Source of the DNA: Flammulina velutipes
Lineage: Eukaryota > Basidiomycota > Agaricomycetes > Agaricales > Physalacriaceae
Assembly: GCA_011800155.1 (NCBI GenBank)
Contig: CM022369.1
Span: 1 to 64,000, forward strand
DNA length: 64,000 nt
Direction of reading: 5' to 3'
In this document: positions 11,601 through 21,660 of the stretch, in pieces
How positions within the stretch are numbered: the first letter of the stretch is position 1
Layout: the number at the start of each line of letters is the position of its first letter
Notes under the pieces: model-generated
The model's input: only the letters and a program-made list of their open reading frames with translations
Database searches by the model: none
What the model was told of the DNA's origin: nothing
Program-made: the position numbers and the translations under genes

Positions 11601-13987
11601 TTACTTTTGGCAGCAATATCACTGCAAATTCAACTCCCCATCTCTACCTCTCTACATTAGCAGCCTCGTCATCTCGCGCAAGGATGATGAGCAGGTGGCG
11701 GGATAGATTTCCCCGAATCCCCAGAGTCATCGCAGTCATCAACACAGAGAGTCCATTGACTGTCTTACTGCACGAGAGTGATGTCTTGTCAGTCTCTTTC
11801 TCACCAGATGGGACGCGCCTTGTCTCTGGATCAATAGACAATACATTATGCCTATGGGATGTTACAACTGGGATCCAGCTGCATCGGCTGAGATGCCACT
11901 CACGCAAGGAATGGGTGGTGCGCTCAGTCTGTTTCTCGCCAGATGGGAGATATATTGCAGCGGGGTCGGACGACAGGACGGTGCAGATCTGGGACGCATG
12001 GACAGGGTATCGGATATGTTGGCTGGTTGGACATGGAGATGATGTGCTCTCCGTCTCTTTCTCACCAGACATGGTGCATATCGTGTCAGGCTCGCGGGAT
12101 TGTACTGTGCGCGTCTGGGACGTGGCGACAGGAGACCAGCTATATGTGCTGCGTGAACACAATGATCCGGTATACTCAGTCTGCTTCTCACCGGATGGGA
12201 GATATTTCGCATCTGGGTCTTCCAACAAATCAGCGCACATATATGACGTGTCAACGGGAAAACTACTGTATCGACTAGATCACCAGCAACGTGTCTGTGC
12301 AGTTGCTTGGTCATCAGACGGGACGCACATTGCTTCAGGGTCACGTGACAGATGCGTGCGTATTTGGGACGCGTCGACTGGAAGCCAGCAGCACCAGATG
12401 GATGGGCACACGGACTGGGTGTCATCTGTTTGTTTCTCACACGACGGAATACATGTCGTATCCGGGTCGGGTGACAAGTCTATCCGCATCTGGGATGCGT
12501 CAACTGGGAAACAACTATATCAGCTGGATGGACATACAGGCATAGTCAATTCAGTATGTTACTCCTCTGACAGCACACACATTGCGTCTGCGTCAAATGA
12601 TAGTACCGTGCGTATCTGGGATACAGCAGGACGAAGCCAGCTACAGCCGCTGGATGGGCATAACCAAGCGATAAACGCAGTCTGTTCATCTCCGAACGAG
12701 AGACATATTGTGTCGGGGTCAGAGGATAAAGCTGTTTGCGTGTGGGATCTTCAAACGGGGAGCCAACTGTGTCGGTTGGAAGGGCACAATTCTGCCGTGC
12801 TCTCAGTCGCTTTCTCCTCGGATAGGAGACACGTTGCCTCTGGATCAGGCCTGGGAGATATGTCCGTGCGAATTTGGGACATGCTAACAGGGAGTCAGCT
12901 GCATCAGCTGGAGGTTGGTAGCTCCGATCATGTCTGGTCAGTTTGTTTCTCGCCTGACGGGTCTACCATCGTATCTGGAGCCAGCAACGGGACTGTATTC
13001 CTTTGGGATGTATTAACAGGTCATCGGTTGCACGCGTTCGGACTCCATAAACTCCATTCTCTCATATCGCCACAAATTCTCGTCCTAGAATATGGCTTCC
13101 GCCGCGGAATGCGCAGATTTGGGGTGCGCTCCGTCTGCTTCTCCCAAGATGGGGGATCTGTTATTGCTTGTAAGGAGGACCAGTCTGTGGACGTCTGGGA
13201 TGTAACGACAGAGCAGGAACTACATCGTATCGTTTCGGATGGACACAAGGTGCAGAATTGGGTATACTCAGTCTGTTCCTCCCGAGATGGAACGCACATT
13301 GCATCTGGGTTGGATGACAAAGGTCTGGGCATCTGGGAGGTCCCAACGGGCAGCCGACTGCACTGGCTAGATGGACACGATGCTCCCGTCCATTCAGTTT
13401 GCTTCTCGCCGGACGGGAAGTATATCGCGTCTGGATCGGCGGACAAAACTATGCGTATCTGGGACGTGCCATCTGGGAAGCAACTACATCAGCTCCCCCA
13501 CAACAGCTCAATACTGTCAATCTGTTTCTCGTCAGATGGGACGCAAGTCGTCTCTGCAGCAGAAGACAGCACTTTGCGTGTTTGGGATATGGCCAGTCTC
13601 TCCCATATCGAGGGAGGGAAATGTACTGTCGACCTCTCAGTACCAATGAACACTCATATCGCGTCTTCTCGGGGCACGCATACCCTCCCATTGCGCACTC
13701 CTTTTTGGAGATTCCGTGAAACAGGTAACCCTTGTGACTCGATTCAAAACGTTCATCTATCTGACAAATTAGGTTCAATGCGCACAGATTGGACCATCAC
13801 TCCCGACGGCTGGATTACATCCTCGAGCGATGAAAAGTACATGTGGTTAAGTGGAGATATGCATAGTTACCTCCAGCGCCCGGATTCTTTTACGATATCG
13901 TCACGGGGATCTGTTGAAGTCAACTTTACCACTGGGTATTTCGGGACGGCGTGGAAGGAGTGTTACGAGCCATTAGCGCGACAGTAG
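8645..13987 (+). CDS. NACHT-WD40 NLR (STAND) receptor, intact copy
   Basis: Hand-built 11-exon model: 8645-8873, 8922-8969, 9016-9090, 9144-9197, 9248-9387, 9436-9569, 9620-9758, 9816-9872, 9923-11497, 11549-13724, 13773-13987. All introns are GT-AG and phases agree, giving about 1613 residues. Residues 1-135 are polar and disordered. Residues 136-345 are helical, in the place where agaricomycete NLRs often carry a cell-death-type helical bundle. The NACHT ATPase has Walker A GMAGTGKS near residue 347 and Walker B VVVVDAVDEL near 455. The C-terminus has 14 WD40 repeats (about 892-1530), enough for two seven-bladed propellers that would sense a ligand. Fungal proteins of this type act in non-self recognition and regulated cell death. 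The WD exon and the NACHT exon meet at a 51 bp phase-0 intron. The paralogue in arm 2 is split by a retrotransposon. Confidence 0.92.
13725..13772 (+). other. Final NLR intron, length divisible by three
   Basis: GTAACC...TTAG, 48 bases, lies between phase-1 exon ends. If retained, the frame stays open and adds 16 residues. The equivalent intron in the arm 2 copy is 54 bases, also divisible by three and open. Splicing is likely because the sequence has normal fungal splice sites, but retention would be harmless to the frame. Confidence 0.6.
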
Positions 13988-13989
13988 GG

Positions 13990-15076
13990 GTTTGGATTAT
14001 TTATTCAATTGCTTACCCGCATCTACTCGTTTGGATATTGCATCCTGGTACTTGTCTACTTCCAAGATCATCGTCTTAAATGCGGCTTCGCGCATTCGCC
14101 CTCCGTAAGTTTCCTGTATCGCAATTTGAGTCAACGACCGACACAAAGTCGAGGAAGATGATACCAAGGCGTCGAACAATATGGACAGCACGATTGGATC
14201 TCCACCAAATGCATACCATGAAAATGTTTCAACATCTCCTTCGACGACGTAAACGTCTCTGTCTTCTTGATACGACTCCGCGGCGAGTACCGACATAGGA
14301 ACGATCGGACTTTGTGATGTTCGATGGTATGGCGCTCAAAATCTCCAAGAGCAACGATGTGTATGTCCTGAGGGCAGACAACGGAAGTTGCGACGTTGAG
14401 AACCGGGGATTCGACGTATAGTATGTCGGACATACGCCCCGCCAGATTCGGGTATGATGTCGTGAAGCCGGCTGCCTTGCCTGGCGTCTCCTCCTGTTGC
14501 GCGTGAGGTTGCGGTGAGGGTATAGCTCTTCCAAAGAGTCGGCAATGGTGGTCGTGGGTTCGGTTGCAGTAAAGACGAGTACGGTGAATTGTGCCTCGTC
14601 GGAGGGTATAGCAGTATAAGTATTCATAGACGCGCTGAGGACGAATATATTAGCTAGCAATTCTGAGACGAGGACTAGTGTCACGTACGCGGCGGCATTC
14701 ACAGCGTAAAAATCGTCGTTGTCGTTATCTTCCAGAGACACATCATTGTTGGCGACTTCACCAGCAGGCGCATCGATCCTAAGCAGAGTTAGAATATATC
14801 AGCGCATCCAAGAATGCAGAACGTACATTACTTCCGTCATCGCACCCTCAGCCCCGTCTTGATCAACTCTCTCCAGCTCGTTCTCGAGCTGCGCCCACAA
14901 GCCCATGTCGATCTCCTCTGGGAGTTCAACGGTCCTAGAGAACGTTAGCGTATGTATGAAAGTGTCGCGGCCAATAAAACTCACGGTGTAGGAGATGCGA
15001 TTTGATAGGACCTAAATGGAACGGGAGCATCAATAAATGTTGTAAAAAGATGATAGGAATTCGAACGCACATAAGG
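13990..15076 (-). pseudogene. Zinc-finger protein gene, dead copy (main part)
   Basis: Matches the intact gene at 38425-40159 in inverted orientation. Visible parts are DMGLWAQLENELERVDQ, an AYVTLVLVSELLAN segment, SLEELYPHRNLTR, then SDILYVESPVLNVAT and SSKEMLKHFHGMHLVE. An internal deletion of about 0.6 kb removes the basic, NLS-like region: the LTR exon joins directly to sequence equivalent to 39742 in the intact copy. The first zinc-binding pair is lost (CPQDIHI where the intact copy has CPQDKCT), and a frame change follows. At 13990-14170 it runs into the last exon of another gene, also seen at 42200-42300 in arm 2, so the 3' side was also rearranged. The 5' exon lies beyond the transposon, at 18076-18300. 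Confidence 0.75.
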
Positions 15077-15078
15077 TA
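15077..15078. repeat. Target-site duplication TA (left)
   Basis: The TA dinucleotide outside the left terminal inverted repeat matches TA at 18074-18075 on the right. This is the duplication made by IS630/Tc1/mariner-type transposases. The paralogous sequence in arm 2 (about 38505-38530) has no insertion here, which defines the empty site. Confidence 0.75.
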
Positions 15079-15116
15079 AGGTAGGCGACGTTCATTTCCA
15101 TCCAACCCCACGTGGC
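15079..15116 (+). repeat. Left terminal inverted repeat
   Basis: 38 bases matching the reverse complement of 18036-18073 at all but one position. Weaker similarity continues inward for about 30 more bases, perhaps transposase binding sites. Confidence 0.85.
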
Positions 15117-15351
15117 TCAGCGTGACGGACCATATTGGGACGACACTCATACTCTGAGGGCAAGACCTGTCTACCGTAGATTATTCTTGTATCTGAATCC
15201 TATTCTGTTCTCATGACATTTTTTTGAATGATACTGGCCGTGTTTCTACCTGATGAGAATATTAAAAAATGTGGAAATGCGGACCGAGTTACCTATTCTA
15301 TCCTTTCCACCATCATTTTAATCACTTCAACGCGTCGTTTGCTCGCTCGAC

Positions 15352-17837
15352 ATGCCGCCACTAGCAAAATGGAAGCTAAAACGACTCTACAATCTCTCAG
15401 GAACTGCAGATGCAATCAAGTCGGGCTTAAAACGGACCATAAGTGTGCTTTCACCACGGAAGAAGCGCCGAGTAGAGACAGAAAAGGAGAATAAGGTGCG
15501 TTTAGCGTGTTCTGTCATGATTCTCATCATCATTTGACAATCTATCTATCTCATTCAGGCTCCTGCTTCCCAAACGATCATTGATCTACCAAACGACAGC
15601 CAGTTCTTCACTGCACCATCCCAAAAGGAGCTTGTACGCGACTTGGATCAGATTCCCACCTCTTCCCGGACACTGTTTAGCTTCTTCAGGACGTCTTCTC
15701 CTCTGAGCCCTGCCAGCGCTCCGGTATCATCTCAACAGTGTGTTCCCATCGATGACTTCTTGTCGATCCCATCAAACACACGTCGTTTTCCAGGCGCGTC
15801 TGTCGAGGACGTGGATGATGATGATCTTGGCTCTGTGAGACACAAGCGAGTACTTCCGGAGGACTGTCCATATATCCTCGACGATGCCGATGAAGATCCA
15901 GAGGATAATCACGACGATGACCTACATTCTCCAGAGTCTGAGAGGAGAAGACACAGTGCCACATCCACTGGACCATCAAATTCACGTCGCGACGCGCCGG
16001 AAAGTGAAGGCAGGTCCCGTGAGGCGCCACCTGTGGCGGCCGCTGTCGACGCGCTGAATGCTCTCCGTCTCAAACTTCGACCCAAACGCGCCAAAGGATC
16101 TGGCTACACTGATCCGGGACTTGATCCCTTTGTCCGGTCACGCATGGAGGGCATGCAGATGATGCTGTCCTTCTACACCAACCAGGCTTCGAAAACCTAC
16201 GGTCATTGGGGTGCATCCTCCCTCCAGTCTTCCGTCGCCCTCTTGCACGGGACCTACTGCGCGCGCATCCTTCGTCGATTAGTCCGTCAATTCATCACTG
16301 ATCGCACCCTTCTTCCTATCAACCCATTCGGCGATTGGAACCAGACAATGCTCGTGAATGAGGATTTGGCATTGGAGCTGAACATATTTCTTCAGGAGCA
16401 TGGGAAGGATATCACCGCCTTGAAACTCCTTGAGTATCTCGCCCGCCCTGACGTGAAGGACCGACATGGCATTACACGCACTATCTCGTTGCGAACATGT
16501 CAGCGCTACCTGAAGGTTCTAGGTTATCGGTGGAAGTATCCAGCAGTTGGGCAGTATGTTGATGGGCATGAACGGGAGGATGTGGTCATAGAGCGCGACA
16601 CAGTCTTTATACCAAAAATAAAAGCAGTCAAACATCGGATCATGGCATACACTCGCGAGGGCCTCCCAATTCCTCTTTCCCGACTTCCCGAGGACGGCGA
16701 GCTCATCAATGGCAAGCGTGTCATCTTGTGGTTCCACGATGAATCTATTTTCTACGCACATGACCGGCGGCGCAAATCTTGGTTTCACGTCGGCGCACCT
16801 GCAAAGCCCTATGCAAAGGGAGAAGGTGTATCTCTGATGATAGCCGACTTCGTTTCTGCCGACTTTGGATGGTTACGTTCCCCCGATGGCAAATGCTCCG
16901 CGCAGCGTATCTTACGGCCTGGAAAGAATCGTGATGGTTACTTCACCTCAGAGGACATTCTCAGTCAGGCTGGCGAGGCGATCAACATTCTCACCGAAAC
17001 CTTTCCTGATGACTTGGAGCATATGTTTATCTACGACAATGCAACAACACACAAGAAGCAACCGGAGGATGCGCTTTCCGCTCGCAAGATGTCGAAGGGA
17101 ATGTCAAAGCCGGGGAAGAACTGGTTAATTGAAGTTACAGAGCATGACGGTGATGGAAAGCCAGTCTACTTGCCCAGTGGTCGGGCGAAGAAGATCAAAA
17201 TAAAGATGGCAGATGGGGAGATGGCAGATGGAACACGACAATCTCTTTACCACGAGTGTGGTGAGCATGCGGGGCTCTTCAAAGGCATGGCAGAGATCCT
17301 GATAGAGCGTGGATTTGATCGCTCACACATACAGTCACTCCGCGCACAGTGCAAGGACTTCAAATGTGCACCAAATGCAAAGGATTGCTGCTGCCGGCGT
17401 CTTCTCTTCAATCAACCTGACTTTGCCAACTCAAAATCACTTCTGGAGGGCTTCTGCGAAGGACATGGTGTACAGGTCATCTTCCTGCCGAAGTTCCACT
17501 GCGAGCTGAACCCAATTGAGCAATGCTGGGGTTACGCCAAACGTCTTTATCGTCTCAATCCCGAATCCTCTCGTGAGGATGCTCTTGAAAGGAATGCTCT
17601 TGCCTCCTTGGAAGCGATCCCTCTTCTCCAAATGCGAAGGTAGTGGTTTATTTCAATGCTTGACTCACTTTAATCAACGAGCTCTTTAGGTTCTTTAATC
17701 GTGCCTACCGGTTTATGGATGCATATGAGCGTGGCCTCAACGGAAGACAAGCTGCATGGGCCTCAAGGAGATATCGAGGCCATCGCGTACTCCCTGATAC
17801 TATTTTAGATGAGCTTGAGACTCATAATGTTACTTAA
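15352..17837 (+). CDS. DDE transposase (DDE_3-like)
   Basis: Three exons (15352-15495, 15559-17639, 17690-17837) join in frame to give about 790 residues. The N-terminus is short and basic (KKRRVE, a likely nuclear signal). A long low-complexity acidic linker follows, then a helix-turn-helix-like region around CQRYLKVLGYRWKYP. The RNase H-fold catalytic core shows the first Asp in ILWFHDESIFYAHDRR, the second in HMFIYDNATTHKK, and the Glu in FHCELNPIEQCWGYAK. Between the second Asp and the Glu is a long insertion with a Cys-rich knot (CKDFKC...CCCRR) that probably binds zinc. The protein cuts and pastes the surrounding element. No stops or frameshifts are seen. Confidence 0.88.
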
Positions 17838-18035
17838 CAGCCGGGATCTCATAGTAAATGTGTAACTACATGTTCAATTTTGCTCGTGTCACTTATGGCT
17901 TGGATTCTCAGCACGATAGAAGGTATATAAACGATATCATGGAACAAATTTGTCTCAATGTGTCTACAACATGTGCGATTGGTTCTACGAGGATGTGGCG
18001 GCCCAATTTGGTGCGAATGTCACGGTGTGACTGAT

Positions 18036-18073
18036 GCCACGCGGGGTTGGATGGAAATGAACGTCGCCTACCT
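18036..18073 (-). repeat. Right terminal inverted repeat
   Basis: Reverse complement of the left repeat at 15079-15116 with one mismatch. It is followed by the TA target duplicate at 18074-18075. Confidence 0.85.
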
Positions 18074-18075
18074 TA

Positions 18076-18359
18076 ACAGAAGAAGAGATCGACGGGAGGA
18101 GTAAGCGGTGGGGCATGCATAAGTCCAGCGAAAACTTCTATATAACAGCGGGACTGCCGTTCCGAGAAGTCCATACCGTTACACGCGTCCATGGTTCAGA
18201 AATATACCATGTGCGAGTCCGATCCATTGTACGAGCGCGCTTTGGGGACTTCGAAAATGAATCACGTGGTCGTGATTCTGGTTCGTACTTCAACCTTGGG
18301 AAGTTTAGAGCGGGGAGAATATCTTCAGAGTATTCAGATAGGGCGACTAGGAAGAGCAT
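18076..18359 (-). pseudogene. Zinc-finger dead copy, detached 5' end
   Basis: The minus strand matches 38301-38510 in arm 2: a stretch reading SRPRDSFSKSPKRARTM (SRPRDSFSKASKRARTM in arm 2), then the region of the exon 1 start codon. The frame after that point is broken by a stop. The transposon at 15079-18073 separates this part from the rest of the gene. Confidence 0.65.
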
Positions 18360-18647
18360 AAGGCAGACTCACAAATGTATATTTTTCCGTAGTGGAATAG
18401 CAAGATACGATGACGCGTTTCCTCTCCGTGAGCCCAAGAGTACATTTAAAGGTAGCGTTATCGATACATCTGATCCTACGTACTTGCGTCAGAAGGAAAG
18501 CTCTAGGTTATCCAACGTAGTTGATACCTTCTGTTACGACAAAAGCCCGAGAGACGCTAACACGTCAGTGTTCGAGTGTCGTACCCGAGGCCTTCCTGCG
18601 GATTTCCTATGCCTTTGAAAGCAGAAAACGTATCCGGAAGGCTGGAA

Positions 18648-18668
18648 TTGAATATTGAATATTGAATG
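18648..18668. repeat. Short ATTGAAT microsatellite
   Basis: About three copies of the heptamer ATTGAAT occur in tandem. It is not seen at the equivalent position in arm 2. No function is inferred. Confidence 0.6.
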
Positions 18669-18699
18669 CTTGTTCAAGCGTTCAACAAAAGTTGTGTTG

Positions 18700-19660
18700 G
18701 ACGTTGGACGAGAAGGTCATAAAATGCCGGACCGGCAGGCAAAGAGACGTGGTCGCTGCTTGGTCATCCGTGTCGACGTTGCTCTAACCACACCGATGAC
18801 AACGACGACGAGCTCGTTCCATCTTTGCCACTCAAACGAACGACGTTGGGCCCCTTGATTTTCACTTATGCTGCTCTTGCAGCTACTCTCGCTTTCCTGC
18901 CGTCGCCCCTGTGCAACGTGAGTAATACCATCTGCCATTTGGTGTGCGCTAGTCGCTGATTACCTGGCAGATACCAGTCTTGGGATGCGATACGGATGGA
19001 CATGATATCGAGGAATGCCGCCTTCTTGGTCAACGCTTAATGCTCAAGACGTCTGGAGGAACGAAACTCGACGACGGAACAACCAGCCAACTGGAGGAAC
19101 GCGTGCTCGGTACTACGATCCCCTCCATCTTCGCATATAGCCCCGTTCCCACCTCCAAGGTCGCCCGCAATCACTCCTCTTTCAACGACGTGCACGATCC
19201 AGGCTGCCCATATCCCTCATTAAGGCCCTATAATCGCCGTGCCCTTCCTGCTGCCCAAAATCGACAATAAGAGTTATGGGCGTTGCAGCGGGCGGCTGCG
19301 TGCCTGTGTCTTCGTCGGATAGGAAGAGGCAGCACATTTCTACGTCGTCGACTACCAACCTTGGGTCACAGCTCGAGACTGTGCGTACCTCTTACCTTTC
19401 GTCTACTATCGTGCTGATTATTGACATAGACGCTCCGATACTGCGACCCAGCGTCGCCATCGCCCATCGTTTGCACCTCGCCTTCCGGACTCGCGCCCGT
19501 CATCATTCATGACCTGTACAGCGCACAAGCCTTTCTTTTCGCAACGAGTCGACCACCGTACTGGGGATTTCTTGATTACATCACCGGCGGAAATCCAGGG
19601 ACCTATATTCCTCGCAAGGCTCTCCTGCTGCTCCGCAGCTATCCTGGTGCGTTGCTAGCT
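18700..19660 (+). pseudogene. Unidentified duplicated gene remnant, arm 1 copy
   Basis: Homologous in inverted orientation to 36580-37760. The shared coding-like part in arm 2 reads MPNRQAKRFCRCLVICVDVA, and in arm 1 the equivalent reads MPDRQAKRRGRCLVIRVDVA. Intron-like GT-AG junctions occur at matching places (for example GTGAGTAATACC near 18920). Neither copy gives a continuous product in the frames I tried, so this may be a gene lost in both arms or a multi-exon gene I cannot resolve. I do not recognise the family. Confidence 0.4.
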
Positions 19661-20940
19661 ACGCTCGGATAACGGAGGGGAAAGGGGAGTGAGAGCGTCG
19701 TCTAGACTCCACTCGTCCTCCCGCGGAACGACTGGAACTCAAAGCCGCCATTGACTCTGACCTTACGCCCCGCTGTTGGGATACCACTCTTCCGTCTCGA
19801 ATGGAGGGAGCGCGACTTTCCCATCGGATGACCATTGAATCTCTTTCGCAACGAACCGCTCACTTGACGGGACTTCGGGCAGTGATTCCCTCGACGACCG
19901 CTCTGGCCACTCCACTACGATCGTACATCTGTTCAACCATACAGGTACTTACGCAATATCCCCCATTTCGTATCTATATCGTAAACTCTGAACTCCAGGA
20001 GGCAACACCATCCATCGCATATCAATAACTGTAAAGCGTCAGGACAGATTTGCGAGGACATAGGTCTCTGTTGCAAACTGGCTAGCAGGCGGGACACGGT
20101 CAGGGAGAGTATGCGTACACTTATATCCTGTTGTAGCCGCGCTTATCATCACGTGTTCGTGCAACCTTTCGAGGACAATTATGCGTGTATGTATGACGGC
20201 GCCTGGAGAAATGCACTTGTATGGACGAAAGCGCAATCACTGTGAAGCGCCTACTCATCCCGCTCACTTCCCCTCGAAACCGTACAAAATGACTCCCTGT
20301 ATCTGCCTACGCGGTCTAGTACTATATGCCAGAGGCACCGTTGACATAGACACTTTGACGCGTCGAGGCTTCGGCGCTCACATCATTCTTGCTTTTGGAA
20401 CCTCCCTTCTCTGGACTCGCTGTTTTTCACTCTCTTTTCTCTGGCGATTCGTTCTATCTTTCTCCTATCAGGACCGTGTCTTGCTCGGGATTTTGTAGTG
20501 CATGATCCTCAACGACCTCGATCTGACCGGACCCTTTGCTACACGGACATGATACCCTTGCTGGAAGTTGTACTTCCTCCCCCGTCCCGCCTTTGGCTGC
20601 GCGACCTGGCGATAGAAATCTAAGGGCTAGAGCTCGGCCATCGTGAAGGAAGCCGCTATTATTAGCGGGGCGCATGCTTCGAGGTACGTTCCCGCCTATT
20701 TTCCGCCTCAATTCCCATTCTTGACCACTGATAGGTATCTCATGACCAGCTCAAAAGCCCGCAAAGTAGGTACGCATTGAATTTTTGTGCATGCTCATTT
20801 TCTGACTACCATCAGTGTGTGATTTTCGAATGCTGCGAGTCAAGAGGAGGGACCCGAGGGAGGTATAAAGAGAGAAGGGATTTTGTGTGTTTACCTCCAG
20901 CGCCTTCTTCGTCACTGAAAGCCAACATCAACCGCTCTCA
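19661..20940. other. No gene recognised
   Basis: Only short ORFs without family likeness are seen. Similarity to arm 2 fades at about 19.65 kb. The last ~80 bases contain GAGGTATAAAGAG near 20860, a plausible TATA element for the LysM gene that starts at 20945. Confidence 0.4.
20862..20869 (+). promoter_or_regulatory. TATA-like element of the LysM gene
   Basis: GGTATAAAG lies about 80 bases upstream of the LysM start codon, at a spacing normal for fungal TATA promoters. It is inferred from sequence only. Confidence 0.45.
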
Positions 20941-20944
20941 CAGC

Positions 20945-21450
20945 ATGTTCTCTAAAGTCATCTTCGCTCTCGTCGCCGCTGCTGCCGCTGCCCACGCTCA
21001 AACCATCGACTGCGCTCGCAGCTATGTCGTCCAACCGTGGGACGTCTGTGATACCATCTCAGCAGCCAACAACGCGTCTACGTTCGTATTTCTCCCCTCC
21101 TACTTTTACTTGATTACTCACCAGCCGTATGTATAGATACCAGCTTGCGCTCGTCAACCCCCAGATCAACACGGACTGCAGTAACCTCTTCGGTGGACAG
21201 AATATCTGCTTGGGCGAGGTTGGACACGATTGTGACCAGATCTATGTGATTGCGTCGGGGGATGGCTGCTGGGCTATTTCCCAGACGTTCGGGATCGAGT
21301 TGGCGGTCCTTGCTGCGAACAACCCTAACGTCGCTGCTGACTGTTCCAACATCTATCCCGGAGAGGTCAATACCACATCTATTTCACGGGTCATGACTTT
21401 GACGCTTTCGTTAGGTTCTTTGCGTCGCAGCCGAGGAGATGTATGCGTAA
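20945..21450 (+). CDS. Secreted protein with two LysM domains
   Basis: Three exons (20945-21081, 21137-21365, 21415-21450) join in phase to give 133 residues. An N-terminal signal peptide (MFSKVIFALVAAAAAAHAQ) precedes two LysM modules. The first starts YVVQPWDVCDTISAANN and ends LFGGQNICL; the second starts YVIASGDGCWAISQTFGI and ends NIYPGEVLCV. LysM modules bind chitin and related N-acetylglucosamine polymers. Small secreted LysM-only proteins in fungi shield hyphal chitin or sequester chitin fragments from host receptors. The paired cysteines fit a disulfide-stabilised extracellular protein. No anchor or enzyme domain is present. Subtelomeric position is common for such genes. No lesion is visible. 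Confidence 0.85.
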
Positions 21451-21660
21451 AACGGATTAGTCTTGGGAATGCGTCTTCTGTTTCTATCAACAAAGAACTA
21501 CAACTTTATTGCGGCTCTAGAATTCCTGGTCATAAACTCAAGTCGTTGTGAACAATCGAGTTATAATCGTCATTATCCATCTGAAGCCGATATACACCAA
21601 AGCGCTGATCGAATACAAGTACACGATAGCAGATATATCTACATATACGGATCCTAGATC

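Larger units (their letters stand above)
15079..18073 (+). mobile_element. DDE DNA transposon, Tc1/mariner-like
   Basis: A 2,995 bp element bounded by ~38 bp terminal inverted repeats beginning AGGTAGGCGACG, flanked by TA. It carries one three-exon transposase gene. It sits at the end of exon 1 of the zinc-finger pseudogene. Comparison with arm 2 shows the flanks joined without it (TCTTCTG-TA-CCTTATGTGCG here against CTCTATTATGTACG there). The transposase frame is open and the inverted repeats differ at one position in 38, so it may be recent and perhaps still active. Confidence 0.85.
6800..19660. repeat. Inverted duplication, arm 1
   Basis: The order NmrA-like, hypothetical, NLR, zinc-finger, unidentified segment recurs in reverse orientation at 36.5-60.3 kb. 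Matching landmarks include 8645 with 58012 (NLR starts), 13985-14140 with 42314-42170 (NLR 3' flank), 18700-18960 with 37750-37510, 19160-19390 with 37330-37060, and about 19540-19650 with 36680-36580. The copies are diverged, not identical, and each has its own insertions and deletions. Confidence 0.85.

Noticed and set aside
11644..13446. Long antisense ORFs across the NLR WD40 exon (and the same at 53.2-55.1 kb)
   Set aside because: They are shadows of the repeated WD40 codons, recur with the repeat period, and have low-complexity Ser/Pro/Gln composition.
18115..18618. 167-codon plus-strand ORF
   Set aside because: The minus strand of its first half is the 5' part of the zinc-finger pseudogene, conserved with arm 2; the plus frame is not conserved there.
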